From assembly GCA_963724735.1 (NCBI GenBank), contig CAVRVX010000012.1, positions 68,304-132,303 on the forward strand: DNA of 64,000 bases, in the 5' to 3' direction. This document shows positions 1 through 9,037 of the stretch, in pieces. Source of the stretch: Rhodoplanes sp963724735 (GTDB lineage: Bacteria > Pseudomonadota > Alphaproteobacteria > Rhizobiales > Xanthobacteraceae). The translations under genes were made by a program, and so were the position numbers. Position 1 is the first letter of the stretch, and each line of letters starts with the position of its first letter. The notes beneath the pieces were generated by a model, which saw only the letters and a list, made by a program, of their open reading frames with translations, did not search any database and had not been told where the DNA came from.

Positions 1-345
1 GGAATTCTCGCCGATCGATTGCGCATAGCGCTTGCGGATCGTGCCTTCCGCCGCCTTCGCCGGGTCGGTCGCGCCCATCACGTCGCGATAGCGCTGGATG
101 GCGTTCTCGCCTTCCAGCACCTGGACGACCACGGGTCCCGAGGTCATGAAATCGACGAGCTCACCGAAAAACGGCCGCGCGCGGTGCACGCCGTAAAAAG
201 TTTCTGCTTGATCGCGCGTGATGCGGACTCGTTTTTGCCCGACGATGCGCAGGCCCGCCGCCTCGATCGCGGCGTTGATTGCGCCGGTCAGATTGCGCGC
301 TGTCGCGTCCGGTTTGATGATCGAGAAGGTGCGCTCGATGCCCAT
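1..345 (-). CDS. ndk: nucleoside diphosphate kinase, 5' part (runs off window start)
   Basis: Minus-strand reading from ATG at 345 gives MGIERTFSIIKPDATARN, the classic N-terminus of Ndk, which transfers the gamma-phosphate of ATP to nucleoside diphosphates in the cytoplasm through a phospho-histidine. 115 codons are present of a family norm near 140. The reading stops at residues IGENS, so the catalytic histidine of the NxxHGSD motif should lie just beyond base 1 and cannot be checked. A GGGAG ribosome site precedes the ATG. The 283 bases between this start and the next gene at 629 show no further gene. Identification is by motif and is secure. Confidence 0.95.
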   Translation of the reverse strand, partial: MGIERTFSIIKPDATARNLTGAINAAIEAAGLRIVGQKRVRITRDQAETFYGVHRARPFFGELVDFMTSGPVVVQVLEGENAIQRYRDVMGATDPAKAAEGTIRKRYAQSIGENS

Positions 346-628
346 GACCCGCTCCCCCAATTACGACATGGTCGTGCGGCAGTTTCGAGACGCGGTAACC
401 CGCCTCTTCGCTGAAATGCGACCACATACGAGATTTAAGGCGAATTGTCCGCGCGGCTTATAGCGGCGCTCTGAACGACCGACAAGTGGATGGAGCGATG
501 ACCTCACCGACCGACCCGAACAATCAGTGAACGGAGCTGCTGCACCCGCCGGGCTGACCGGGCAGGCTCCCTTTGCGTTGTTTCCTCGAGATGACCAAAA
601 CCGCAGGCGGACACATGAGGGACCTCCA

Positions 629-805
629 ATGCGCGCGTTCTTTGCTTTTGTCTTAGGCATCGCCGTCACCATCGGCGGAGCCTTCATCCGAGACACGTCG
701 GTCACCGCGCCAACGCAGCGCTTCGTCAATTGGGACGTGGTGGGCGACAGCGCGCGAGCCGCGATCAACTCTGCCCGCGCCCAGTTGGACCGGTGGACGA
801 AATAG
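629..805 (+). CDS. small single-pass membrane or secreted protein, 58 aa
   Basis: A 58-residue protein starting MRAFFAFVLGIAVTIGGAF. Residues 1-19 form one hydrophobic segment (membrane anchor or uncleaved signal); the rest is polar with a short amphipathic C-terminal helix ending RWTK. The ATG at 629 was preferred over the upstream in-frame codon at 527 because GAGGGACC lies a few bases before it and because the hydrophobic start is what makes the peptide look real. I do not recognise the family; similar tiny proteins are common in Hyphomicrobiales genomes. Function unknown. Confidence 0.5.
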   Translation: MRAFFAFVLGIAVTIGGAFIRDTSVTAPTQRFVNWDVVGDSARAAINSARAQLDRWTK

Positions 806-959
806 ATAACGGCAGCGACGCAACCGCCGCCGCCGGTTTCGCCGGACGATGACAGATGTGCCTCGACAACCTATGCGCTTGGGGTCAAGCTTTCGGCATG
901 CGCCCGCCTTTGCCCGGCTTCTTTGGCGAGCGGACGCATGAGACGAAAGAGATCGTGCG

Positions 960-1941
960 ATGCGCGCCGCCTATTACGAAGCCAACGGACCCGCCCGCGA
1001 GGTCTTGCGCGTCGGCAAGATGGAAACGCCGCGGCCGGGCCCCGGCGAGGTTCGCGTCAAGCTGGCCGCATCCGGCGTCAATCCGTCCGACGTGAAGGCG
1101 CGCGCCGGGCTCACTCGCAAAATGGCCTTCCCCCGAGTTATTCCGCACAGCGACGGCGCGGGCGAAATAGACGCCGTCGGCGATGGCGTTCCGTCTTTCC
1201 GACTCGGCGAGCCGGTTTGGATATGGAACGCACAGTGGCGCCGTGCCTTCGGCACTTGCGCGGAATACGTGACGCTGCCCGCCGAACTCGCCGTCCGGCT
1301 TCCCAACCATGTCAGCTTCGAGGTGGGGGCCTGTCTCGGCATTCCCGCGCTGACGGGCTACCACGCAGTGGCGACTGCCGCCGCCTGGGCCGGCTCGACC
1401 CTGCTGATCACCGGCGGCGCCGGTCAGGTGGCGCTCTACGCCATCCAGTTCGCGAAAGCGCGCGGCGCGGTCGTCATCGCCACCGTCAGCTCGGAGAAGA
1501 AGGCCGAAATCGCCCGCATGGCGGGCGCCGACCACGTCATCGACTACAGACGTGAGGATGTCGCCGGCACGGTGATGGATCTCACGGACAATGGCGGCGT
1601 CGATGCGGTGATCGAAGTCGATCTCGCCGCCAACGCCACGCTCCTGCCACGAGTTCCTGCGGCCGCGCGGCACAGCCGTCGTGTATGGAACCAGCAAGTT
1701 GGATGCGCAGCTACCGCTCCAGGCATTCCTCACCAGCCAACTCGCGCTTGAATTCATCTTCGTCTATGAGCTGACCCCGGAAGCACGCAGCGAGGCGATC
1801 ACCGCCGTCTCGCAAATGCTGGAAGACCATCGGCTGCGCCACAATATCGCGCTCACCCTGCCGCTGAACGACGTCGTCGCGGCGCACGAAGCGGTCGAGA
1901 GCGGAAACGTGCTTGGCAAAGTGGTGATCACACTGCCCTGA
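960..1941 (+). pseudogene. zinc-type alcohol dehydrogenase-like / NADPH:quinone oxidoreductase, frameshifted
   Basis: From ATG 960 the product begins MRAAYYEANGPAREVLRVGK and carries the GroES-like domain (about residues 1-120) and the Rossmann glycine motif ITGGAGQVALYAIQFAK near residue 158, as in NADPH:quinone oxidoreductases of the medium-chain dehydrogenase superfamily. After DLAANATLLP the frame is lost; the expected continuation EFLRPRGTAVVYGTSKLD is read in the next frame (ATG-like start at 1681 is internal) and ends normally KVVITLP at 1941. Total length 982 = 3n+1, so one extra base near 1648 explains it (CCACGAG for CC-CGAG). The enzyme would be a soluble NADPH-dependent reductase of quinones or enals. 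Either a recent pseudogene or a sequence error. Confidence 0.85.
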
Positions 1942-2206
1942 TGGTTTTCTTTTTTGTTATGCAACTCTTTTATCCGCGCGACGGACCGCGCGACCGCATC
2001 GAGCTTCGTTCATAATTCCAATTTGTTTGACCGTGCTTTTTGCGGCCGAATCCGCGCCGTGTTCACGTTCGCTCTCATTCGACTGCGGCGGAATCCCGCA
2101 TTTGGATACCGTCCTTTTCCTCAGGAACCCATCCAGTCAGGCAGCGTTGGACAACGGACTCGGGACACCGAGGCGTAGGCGGTAGAATAACACAGAGAGG
2201 AAATCC

Positions 2207-3007
2207 ATGAGGCAGAGTCAGTTATTGGCGGCGGCCGCCATTGCAGCGCTCGTCGGCGGAACCAGTTTGGCTGTGGGCCAAGGTTCGCCTGGCGGCGGAA
2301 GCGGCGGCGCAGGGATGATGGGCGCGGGCAGTGGATCGAGCAGCCCGAATGCGAGCGGCGGAAGCGGCAACGCCGCGCAACGCCAGGGACCGGGCGCCGA
2401 GAAGCGTTCGAACGCTCCGAGTTCGCAGGGCCTCGAACGCTCATCGCAAGGACCCAACAAGGGCTCCAACGCACGGAGCGAACAAGGTTCCGATCGCGGC
2501 CAGAAGACCGGCCAAGCCAATGAGCATGATCCACGCGGGAAGAGCCGGAGCGGAAGAGAGACGACCGGCCAGGGCGGCGGGCAAGAACGCAGCCAGATGA
2601 ACCGCGACCAGGATCACGATCGGACCACCGGTCAAGACCGCGACCGAACCGGCCGCGATCGCGACCGCATGGGTCAAGACCGCGAGAGCCGGCCCGGCTC
2701 GTCGACGAGCAGCAGTTCGAGCAGCACATCGAGCACAAAGCAAAGCTCGGCCAGCCTGACGAGCGAACAGCGCACGCGAATCCATGAAACGATCGTGCGG
2801 CAGAGCAACGCGCCGCGTGTCTCGAACGTCAATTTCTCGATCTCGGTGGGAACGACTGTTCCCCGGTCCGTGCGACTCGCGAGCGTTCCAGCCGCCATTA
2901 TCGAGATCCAACCTGCTTGGCGCGGCTATGAATATTTCGTCGTCGGCGACCAGGTGGTGATTGTGGATCCCGACACCATGCAGATCGTCGCCGTCATTGC
3001 CGCATAG
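2207..3007 (+). CDS. DUF1236-domain exported protein with low-complexity Asp/Arg linker
   Basis: 266 residues. An N-terminal signal peptide (MRQSQLLAAAAIAALVGG, cleavage likely after about residue 24) is followed by Gly/Ser-rich and then charged sequence with repeated DRDRTG/DRDRMG units (about residues 125-165), a poly-Ser stretch near 170, and a C-terminal folded part (about 200-266) whose VNFSISVGTTVP and YFVVGDQVVIVDPDTMQIV motifs match the DUF1236 family found in Hyphomicrobiales. DUF1236 proteins are periplasmic and of unknown function. AGAGAGG lies just before the ATG. The 265 bases upstream of it contain no gene I can support. Stand-alone gene with no obvious partner. Confidence 0.85.
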   Translation: MRQSQLLAAAAIAALVGGTSLAVGQGSPGGGSGGAGMMGAGSGSSSPNASGGSGNAAQRQGPGAEKRSNAPSSQGLERSSQGPNKGSNARSEQGSDRGQKTGQANEHDPRGKSRSGRETTGQGGGQERSQMNRDQDHDRTTGQDRDRTGRDRDRMGQDRESRPGSSTSSSSSSTSSTKQSSASLTSEQRTRIHETIVRQSNAPRVSNVNFSISVGTTVPRSVRLASVPAAIIEIQPAWRGYEYFVVGDQVVIVDPDTMQIVAVIAA

Positions 3008-3176
3008 CGAATGTGATGCACGACGACGAACGGACGTTGCGCGGCCCTCCTCCCTCGAATGAGGCATAAAGGCGCACGTTTCGGTCGGCCGCGCTGCGCA
3101 TGATCAGGAACTGTCGGAGCGCCGCCGTGTTGGCTTTGTAGACGGCCCCACGCCGGGTCAGTCATGGAGAGGACGA

Positions 3177-3351
3177 ATGGACAAGGAACGTATCAAGGGC
3201 TCTTATGAACAAGCTAAGGGCTCGGTGAAGGAAGCTGTCGGCAAGGCGACCGGCGACGAGAAGCTCGAGACCGAAGGCAAGGCCGGACAAGGCAACCGGC
3301 AAGATCCGGAATGTGGCCGCCAGCGTAAAGGACGCAGTTCGCGGGAAGTAA
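3177..3351 (+). pseudogene. CsbD-family stress protein, frameshifted
   Basis: Starts MDKERIKGSYEQAKGSVKEA, the hallmark of CsbD, a short, highly charged general-stress protein of unknown biochemical role. Past residue 36 (EGKAG) the frame is wrong; the expected tail DKATGKIRNVAASVKDAVR-GK followed by TAA is encoded one base out of phase and ends at 3351. The region is 175 bases = 3n+1, so one extra G near 3283 (GGCCGGAC for GGCCGAC) restores a normal 57-residue CsbD. GGAGAGGACGA is a good ribosome site. Followed at once by a strong terminator. As with the gene at 960, a sequence error is a serious alternative to real loss. Confidence 0.85.
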
Positions 3352-3392
3352 CCGCCTCGATCCAATCGCCGGCATGACGGCGATCACGGTAA

Positions 3393-3421
3393 GATAAAAC
3401 CCGGCCACGCCGGGTTTTATC
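3393..3421. terminator. bidirectional rho-independent terminator
   Basis: Perfect 13-bp inverted repeat GATAAAACCCGGC / GCCGGGTTTTATC separated by CAC. The GC-rich core is flanked by A and T runs on both sides, so it can work for the csbD-like gene on the plus strand and for the GST gene on the minus strand, which converge here. Confidence 0.9.
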
Positions 3422-3430
3422 GTTTTCTCC

Positions 3431-4132
3431 TTAGAGTATTCTTTGCTGAACGATTCCGGCTTCGTCCTGGCGCACCAATAAAGGCCAGTCGACTTCGTTC
3501 TCCGGCAGCACCCATGTCTCGAACAGCGCAGCATGCTTCCATTCGCTCCAGGCCGGGAGCGCCATGATCGCTTCCATGTAGACGCGTGATGGATAGCTCA
3601 CTTCGATTGCGTAGGTATGGAAACGCGAGACGACGGGCGCGTACATCGCATCCGCGGCGCTGAACTGCTCGAACAGAAACGGACCGCCGCCGCCAAAGCG
3701 CGCCAGGCACATCTGCCACATGGCGTCGATGCGCCGCACATCCGCAAGCACGTCGTCGGAAAGATCGCGCGGCTTGACTTGTCGAGCCATGTTCATCGGA
3801 CAATGACGGCGCAACGCGGTGAAGCCCGCATGCATTTCATTGGCGACGGCGCGCGCATGGGCGCGGGCCGCCTTATCGGCCGGCCATAGCCGCGCATCCG
3901 GACGCGTTTCCGCAACGTACTCGATGATCGCGAGCAATTCCCAAACCACGATCTCGCCATCGATCAGGACCGGCACCTTGGTGGTGGCGGCCAATTTGCT
4001 GACCCGTTCCTTGAAATCCGGCGACCCGAGCGGAATGACCGTTTCTTCGAAATGAATTCCCGCCACTTTCATGGCGAACCACGGCCGCAACGACCAGGAC
4101 GAATAGTTCTTGTTACCGATGATCAAATGCAT
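3431..4132 (-). CDS. glutathione S-transferase family protein
   Basis: 233 residues from ATG 4132 (MHLIIGNKNYSSWSLRPW). The N-terminal thioredoxin-like domain (1-80) has the SSW.LRPW motif of a GST subgroup where a serine near residue 10-11 probably activates glutathione; VPVLIDGEIVVWELLAI matches the conserved glutathione-binding cis-Pro and acidic/polar pocket. Residues 90-230 form the all-helical C-terminal domain. The start was chosen over one 12 codons upstream because GAGGGAGGGCGC precedes this ATG. Cytosolic conjugation or peroxide detoxification is the family role; the substrate is unknown. Convergent with csbD across a shared terminator. Confidence 0.88.
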   Translation of the reverse strand: MHLIIGNKNYSSWSLRPWFAMKVAGIHFEETVIPLGSPDFKERVSKLAATTKVPVLIDGEIVVWELLAIIEYVAETRPDARLWPADKAARAHARAVANEMHAGFTALRRHCPMNMARQVKPRDLSDDVLADVRRIDAMWQMCLARFGGGGPFLFEQFSAADAMYAPVVSRFHTYAIEVSYPSRVYMEAIMALPAWSEWKHAALFETWVLPENEVDWPLLVRQDEAGIVQQRIL

Positions 4133-4339
4133 GCGCCCTCCCTCGCCGAGGACGGCGCCGGACCGCAAGGCGCCTGCCTTCCCCCCATCGGCGGGGTCGA
4201 TGGTTCGGCGCGCCGCCCGGCACGAATTAAAAAACGCCCGTCCACGAACGTAAAAAAGAATATCCTATTCGGCGGCCAATGCCACCCGTCGTCGCCGGAC
4301 CGCACGCCGCCGGCGATCACGCGAAAGGGTTAGCGACAG

Positions 4340-5029
4340 ATGCATTTTTTTGGCCCGCTCGACCTCGCTTCGTTCGCATTCTTCTTGGCCGCCTGGATCT
4401 TTTACGCCGTATTGCTCGAGTGGACGCGATTCGGCGCGGACGGGCTCAACGGGCGGATCGATCGTTATCGCGAAGCGTGGTTTCGCCGCACGCTCGCGCG
4501 CGAAATGCGGATAGTGGACACGCAGATCATGATGGCGCTGCAAAGCGGCGCGGCGTTCTTCGCCTCGACGTCGTTGATCGCTATCGGCGGCGCGCTCGGC
4601 CTCCTGCGCACCACCGAGCAGATCATCGAACTCGTCTCCGGCCTGCCTTTCGGCGTGCCGACCACCCGCGAGCAATGGGAGGCTAAGACGGTCGGCCTCG
4701 CCGTCATCCTGGTCTATGCCTTCTTTAAATTCTCCTGGTCGTACCGGCTGTTCAACTACGTCGCCATCCTGCTGGGCGCGATGCCGCCCGTCGCTGAGAA
4801 GGATACGCCGGAAGCTGAAGCGCATGTGATCCGCACCACGCGCGTTTTCCAATCGGCCGCACGCCATTTCAACCGCGGGCAGCGCGCGTTCTTCTTTGCG
4901 CTCGGTTACCTCGGATGGTTCATTCACCCCTGGGTGTTCATTGCAGCGACCGCCGCCGTGCTGGTCGTCATGCTGCTGCGCCAATTCGCCTCCGCCCCGC
5001 TGGCCGCGCTCGTCGATGAGGTGAAGTGA
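4340..5029 (+). CDS. DUF599 integral membrane protein
   Basis: 229 residues with four hydrophobic segments: about 7-27, 75-95, 118-140 and 190-215. The sequence MRIVDTQIMMALQSGAAFFASTS and HFNRGQRAFFFALGYLGWF are typical of DUF599, a family of inner-membrane proteins of unknown function widespread in proteobacteria. It starts 208 bases from the divergent GST start and converges on the YdcF-like gene with an 17-base gap. No enzymatic residues are evident. Confidence 0.85.
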   Translation: MHFFGPLDLASFAFFLAAWIFYAVLLEWTRFGADGLNGRIDRYREAWFRRTLAREMRIVDTQIMMALQSGAAFFASTSLIAIGGALGLLRTTEQIIELVSGLPFGVPTTREQWEAKTVGLAVILVYAFFKFSWSYRLFNYVAILLGAMPPVAEKDTPEAEAHVIRTTRVFQSAARHFNRGQRAFFFALGYLGWFIHPWVFIAATAAVLVVMLLRQFASAPLAALVDEVK

Positions 5030-5046
5030 CGTCGCGAGTGCGATTA

Positions 5047-5838
5047 TCAGGGTCCGGGAAGCAGCTCCGAGCTTCGCCCCGACAGCCAATACATCAGCAA
5101 GCCGACCCACTCGCGCAACGCGATATCGATGCGCTTGAGACCGTCGGCGACCGAATCGAAGGGTCGTAACGCAGCCGAACCATTGACCGTGCGCCAATCC
5201 ACGGGAAACGCCTCGACCGCGAAGCCGGCGCGGCGGAACACGCCGATGGCGCGGGGCATGTGATAGGCGGAGGTCACCAAGAGCCACCGCTCGCCCGGCT
5301 TCGGGGCGGCCAGTTCTTTCGAAAACGCGGCGTTTTCCGCCGTATTGCGCGAGCGGTCTTCGGAGATGAGGCGCTCGGGCGGAACCCCGAGGCCGAGCAG
5401 GAGCTGCCGCGCCAGGGGCGCCTCGGTGCCTTCGGCGCGGACAAGCCCGGCGTCGCCGCCTGAAAAGATGATTTTCGCGCGCGGATATGCCGCAGCGAGC
5501 AGCGCGGCAGCCGTCATACGCTCTGCCGATTCATTGAGGCTCACTTCATTGTGGAAGATCGACACCTCGGGCGTCACTGCGCCTCCAAGCACCACGATCC
5601 CTGTGACCTCGCCCGTCCCGCGCCATTGAGGAAACCGGTTTTCCAACGGGATGATCAGGAAATTGCCGATCGGCGACAGGCCGAGGATCGCGATGAGCAC
5701 GAGGCTCGCGACCATCAGCGCGCGTCCCGTCCGCTTGAATCGCGTGGGCAGGAGCAGCACGCCGATCAGGCCCAGCACCGTCACGAAGTTGGACGGCAGC
5801 GCAAAGAAGCCGAGGATTTTTGAGACCGGAAAGAACAT
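5047..5838 (-). CDS. YdcF/ElyC/SanA-family (DUF218) membrane-anchored protein
   Basis: 263 residues from ATG 5838 (MFFPVSKILGFFALPSN). Two N-terminal membrane helices (about 10-30, 38-58) precede a DUF218 domain with GIVVLGGAVTP, the acidic ERMTAAALLA segment, IIFSGGD and LLVTSAYHMPRAIGVFRRAG. E. coli ElyC, of this fold, affects lipid-carrier and peptidoglycan metabolism at low temperature; that specific role is not shown here. The ORF stays open upstream to 6060, but that part overlaps the transporter gene in another frame, so the internal ATG is used. Last gene of the operon starting at 7962; 13 bases separate it from the gene before. Confidence 0.85.
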   Translation of the reverse strand: MFFPVSKILGFFALPSNFVTVLGLIGVLLLPTRFKRTGRALMVASLVLIAILGLSPIGNFLIIPLENRFPQWRGTGEVTGIVVLGGAVTPEVSIFHNEVSLNESAERMTAAALLAAAYPRAKIIFSGGDAGLVRAEGTEAPLARQLLLGLGVPPERLISEDRSRNTAENAAFSKELAAPKPGERWLLVTSAYHMPRAIGVFRRAGFAVEAFPVDWRTVNGSAALRPFDSVADGLKRIDIALREWVGLLMYWLSGRSSELLPGP

Positions 5839-5851
5839 CGGCTTCGTGCGC

Positions 5852-6427
5852 TCAAGCCGGCGCAAAGCCGGCGCGGGCGTCGCGGCGGCGCAGCCACGCG
5901 ATGAAAGGAATCGACAGAAGGACCATCCATGCCTTGCCGACGACCTGGCCGGCGAGGAAGTCGAGCGATCCGAAGGCGAGCCAGAGAAAGACGATGGAAT
6001 CGACCACCAAGCCGACGACGCTCGAGGCAACGACGGCAAGCATGAATCGGCGCCGGGCAAGCGGCGTGTAGACGCCGAGGTCGGCGAATTCGGAGAGAAG
6101 GAAGGCTGCCGCCGACGCGATCACCAGCGCGGGCGGAGCGAGCAGCGCCGACATTGCCGCGCCGCCAAGAATGGCGAGCGCAGCCGCAAGAACGCCGAGC
6201 CGCCGCTGCACCATATCGCGCAGCACCAGGGCGACCCCGATCATCAGCACGCCGGACGGCGCCTGCAGGCCGGGCAGCACCGGGATGAGGCACGGTCCGC
6301 GCGGCACGCAGACCGCGCCGACATGCTGGACGAGGTAGTTCGCGGCGGGAATGGTGAGTCCAAACAAAACTAGGAACAGCAATCCCTCGCGGCGGCGGCG
6401 GGCTTGCGTTTCGGCGCTGTCTATCAT
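5852..6427 (-). CDS. VUT-family (YhhQ-like) probable queuosine-precursor transporter
   Basis: 191 residues, about six membrane segments, with QAPSGVLMIGVALVLRDMVQ, FLLSEFADLGVYTPL and VGLVVDSIVFLW motifs of the VUT/YhhQ family (PF02592). E. coli YhhQ imports 7-deazaguanine precursors of queuosine. The ATG (6425-6427) overlaps the queC stop (6424-6426) as ATGA, implying translational coupling; an upstream alternative ATG exists at 6442. Adjacency to queC is direct support for a queuosine link. Which precursor is carried cannot be read from sequence. Confidence 0.85.
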   Translation of the reverse strand: MIDSAETQARRRREGLLFLVLFGLTIPAANYLVQHVGAVCVPRGPCLIPVLPGLQAPSGVLMIGVALVLRDMVQRRLGVLAAALAILGGAAMSALLAPPALVIASAAAFLLSEFADLGVYTPLARRRFMLAVVASSVVGLVVDSIVFLWLAFGSLDFLAGQVVGKAWMVLLSIPFIAWLRRRDARAGFAPA

Positions 6428-7128
6428 CGTGATGCAACCCATCGGGCATAGCCGTCCGCACGCAGCCGGCAGGCCGGGCATTCGCCGCAGCCATAACCCC
6501 AGGCGTGGCGTTGCGAGCGGTCGCCCAAATAGCAGGTATGGGTGTATTCGAGAAGCAGATCGACGAAGGGACGGCCGCCGAGTTCGTGGGCGAGCGCGAA
6601 GGTCGCCGCCTTGTCGATCCACATCAGCGGCGTGTGCACGACGAACCGCCGCTCCATACCGAGATTGAGCGCAAGCTGCATTGCCTTGAGCGTGTCGTCG
6701 CGACAATCGGGGTAGCCGGAATAATCGGTCTCGCACATGCCCGCGACGATATGCCTGGCGTCGCGGCGATAGGCGAGCGCCGCGGCGAAGGTGAGAAACA
6801 CCAGATTGCGACCGGGAACGAAGGTGGTCGGCAGGCCATTCTCCGCCATCGTAATCGCCGCATCGCGGGTGAGCGCCGTGTCGGAGATCGCGGCGAGCGC
6901 GTCGAGTCCGATCACGTGGTCCGCGCCAAGACGCTCGGCCCAGGCCGGATCGAGCGCGGCAAGCCTTTCGCGAATACGCGGTCGCTGTTCGAGCTCGACC
7001 GCGTGGCGCTGGCCGTAAAAGAACCCGACCGTCTCCACCTGCGGGAAGCGCGCAAGCGCCCACGCGAGGCAGACGGTCGAATCCTGCCCGCCGGAAAACA
7101 GGACAAGCGCGCTGTCTGAGGTGGTCAT
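6424..7128 (-). CDS. queC: 7-cyano-7-deazaguanine synthase QueC
   Basis: 234 residues. ATP-dependent conversion of 7-carboxy-7-deazaguanine to preQ0 in queuosine biosynthesis, cytosolic. The PP-loop ATP site is LFSGGQDSTVCLAWAL (about residues 9-24). FVPGRNLVFLTFAAALAYR and GMCETDYSGYPDCRD are family motifs, and the zinc site is the cysteine set in CYLGDRSQR..GCGECPACRLR near the C-terminus (four Cys present). The ATG lies 15 bases after the aldo/keto reductase stop and the stop overlaps the transporter start. No preQ1 riboswitch could be seen in the short gap. Confidence 0.96.
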   Translation of the reverse strand: MTTSDSALVLFSGGQDSTVCLAWALARFPQVETVGFFYGQRHAVELEQRPRIRERLAALDPAWAERLGADHVIGLDALAAISDTALTRDAAITMAENGLPTTFVPGRNLVFLTFAAALAYRRDARHIVAGMCETDYSGYPDCRDDTLKAMQLALNLGMERRFVVHTPLMWIDKAATFALAHELGGRPFVDLLLEYTHTCYLGDRSQRHAWGYGCGECPACRLRADGYARWVASR

Positions 7129-7143
7129 GCCAGCAATATAGAC

Positions 7144-7962
7144 TCAATCCCACGCGGGGGCGCCGGACCATTCGACGATGCGTCCGCGCGGATGCGCAAG
7201 CGCCCGGATATCTTCGATCTCTTTCTCGCTCAGCGCGAAATCGAAGATCGCAAGGTTCTCGGCGAGGCGCTCGGGCCGCGAAGTGCGCGGAATGACGATA
7301 GCGCCTTCCTGGATCAGAAAACGTAGACTGACCTGGGCTGCTGTTTTCTTATGCATCGCTGCAACGCGTTCGAGAACGTCATTGCCGACAATGCGGCCGC
7401 GCGCGATCGGACTGTAGGCGATGATGGCCATTCCGTGTGCGCGACAGGCGGACCGGACGTTGGACTGGTCGAGGAAGGGGTGCCATTCGATCTGGTTGAC
7501 CGCGAGCGGCTCGGTCGCAAGTTTCACCGCCTGCTCGATCAGTGCGACGGTAAAATTCGAAGCCCCGACATGCCGCGCAAGGCCGGCCCGCTTCATCCGG
7601 CACAGCGCGCCCACCGTCTCGGCGAGCGGAACGCGCGGATTCGGCCAATGGATGAGCAGCAGGTCGACCTCCGACAAACGCAGCCGCACGAGGCTTTCCT
7701 TGGTCGCGCGCTCGAACTGGCGCGGAGCGAGATGGTCCGTCCACACTTTGGTGGTGACGAACACGTCATGGCGCGCCACGCCGGAGGCGCGCAGCCCCTC
7801 GCCCACCTCGCGCTCGTTCTCATACGCCTCCGCCGTGTCGATGTGGCGATAACCGGCAAGCAGCGCATGCTCCACAAGTCTGGCGCATGTGCGTCCGCGC
7901 AATTCCCAGGTGCCGAGTCCGACGGCGGGAATGGTCGCCCCGTTTGCTTCGACAAATTCCAT
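7144..7962 (-). CDS. aldo/keto reductase
   Basis: 272 residues from ATG 7962 (MEFVEANGATIPAVGLGTW). A TIM-barrel NADPH-dependent oxidoreductase: catalytic tetrad Asp in HIDTAEAYENE (D and Y), Lys in VTTKVW, His in LLIHWPNP; cofactor segment IVIPRTSRPERLAENLAIFDF. It resembles 2,5-diketo-D-gluconate reductase-type AKR5 enzymes, but substrates in this family are not predictable. The start seven codons inside the longest frame was chosen because GAAAGAAG precedes it. First gene of the likely AKR-queC-VUT-ydcF operon; no functional link to queuosine is evident. Confidence 0.92.
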   Translation of the reverse strand: MEFVEANGATIPAVGLGTWELRGRTCARLVEHALLAGYRHIDTAEAYENEREVGEGLRASGVARHDVFVTTKVWTDHLAPRQFERATKESLVRLRLSEVDLLLIHWPNPRVPLAETVGALCRMKRAGLARHVGASNFTVALIEQAVKLATEPLAVNQIEWHPFLDQSNVRSACRAHGMAIIAYSPIARGRIVGNDVLERVAAMHKKTAAQVSLRFLIQEGAIVIPRTSRPERLAENLAIFDFALSEKEIEDIRALAHPRGRIVEWSGAPAWD

Positions 7963-8668
7963 GCGTCTTCTTTCTGCTCCCACCCTTCAAGTAAGCGGCA
8001 CGAGGCCCTGGGGAAAGAGCGGCGCTCGGGCAATGCTGACGGACGGACCCTCCTCGCGTTTTCCTGGAATTCCGATGCGAATGCGCCCCGAAGCCGCCTC
8101 AGCACCGCTGCAGCACCGCTGCCGTCAGTTGTCGAGCGACGGCGCATGACAGCCCCCAACGACGGTCACGGTCCCGTGAACTGCGCAGGGAGCCCGTCAT
8201 CGGCCCGCGCGCTCGGCTGCGCATCGACCTTGCAGCGAGGCTTAGAAAGAGCAAATATTTGATCCGTTCGGGAGGCATTCCGGAGAATTCCGGAAGGGAT
8301 ATATGACCACAACTCGTTTCGTATGGAATTCGGGGGGCAGGACGATGAGCCTCTGGCGGGCAGCCTTTTTGGCAACGAGTGGATTCTCGGGCAACAGCCA
8401 GAAGATCGGCTCCGGATAAGGCGGGCCACCGAACGATTCGATATGCGCATGCAGAGAACGCACGTCATCGAGGCTGTCGTCCGCGGTGGGCATTCCCCCC
8501 AACACTTCGGATGCCGCCGAACTGAAAGGACCGAACAGCCGTGCACGTCGCTTGCCCGTTCGCACAGAGAACGCAAGCTGATCCACGCCGGCCAACCGTG
8601 ATCACGCCTAGTCGTACAGGCCGGTCGATAATGAGAACCGGCGTAAGTCGCGTTTTATGGAGGCCATT
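7963..8668. other. 706-bp stretch without a supported gene
   Basis: Between the aldo/keto reductase and phasin starts. One minus-strand frame (8242-8595, 117 codons, alternative start) encodes a peptide with RLIVLPPEFHTKRVVVIYP, but its start codon is weak, no Shine-Dalgarno is clear, and overlapping frames on the opposite strand are equally open, so I do not call it. The region should contain promoters for both flanking genes; no confident boxes were found. Confidence 0.4.
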
Positions 8669-9037
8669 ATGAGCAGCAAGACGTCACCGTTCGATATTCC
8701 CGCCGACATGCGCAAGATGACCGAAAAGAGCATGGAGCAGGTGAGAGCCGCGATTAACGGCTACATCCAGTTTCTTCAGCGCGCCGTTCCCGACGATGCC
8801 ATGGGCGGCTCGGAGCTCAGCAGCAAAGTCCTGACCTACGCCGAGCGAAATCTGGCGAACGCGTTCGAGTTCGGACAAAGGCTTCTTCAGGTCAGGGACG
8901 TCCAGGGCCTCCTTCAGCTACAGATGGAATTCGTGCAACGGCAAACGCAGGCTTTGGCTGAGCAGGCTTTCGATTTGCGGGAGACCACGACCAAGGCGGT
9001 GATGGAAAGCGTAAAGTCAAAATTCCTGTGCAGCTGA
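8669..9037 (+). CDS. phasin-family protein
   Basis: 122 residues: MSSKTSPFDIPADMRKMTEK then a mostly helical region with KSMEQVRAAINGYIQFL and NAFEFGQRLLQVRDVQGLLQLQMEFVQ, the pattern of phasin-2 proteins that coat polyhydroxyalkanoate granules or act as granule-associated chaperones. No signal or membrane segment. The start is the second of two nearby ATGs: the first (8657) itself supplies GGAGG four bases before 8669, which marks 8669 as the real start. Monocistronic. Whether the cell makes PHA is not shown in this window. Confidence 0.88.
   Translation: MSSKTSPFDIPADMRKMTEKSMEQVRAAINGYIQFLQRAVPDDAMGGSELSSKVLTYAERNLANAFEFGQRLLQVRDVQGLLQLQMEFVQRQTQALAEQAFDLRETTTKAVMESVKSKFLCS

Noticed and set aside
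4265..5287. 340-codon minus-strand frame
   Set aside because: Antisense to the DUF599 gene; Arg/Gly/Ala-rich shadow of a high-GC gene.
7129..7143. preQ1 riboswitch before queC
   Set aside because: The gap to the upstream gene is only 15 bases, too short for an aptamer.
8242..8595. 117-codon minus-strand frame
   Set aside because: Weak alternative start, no ribosome site, competing open frames on the other strand and no recognised family.
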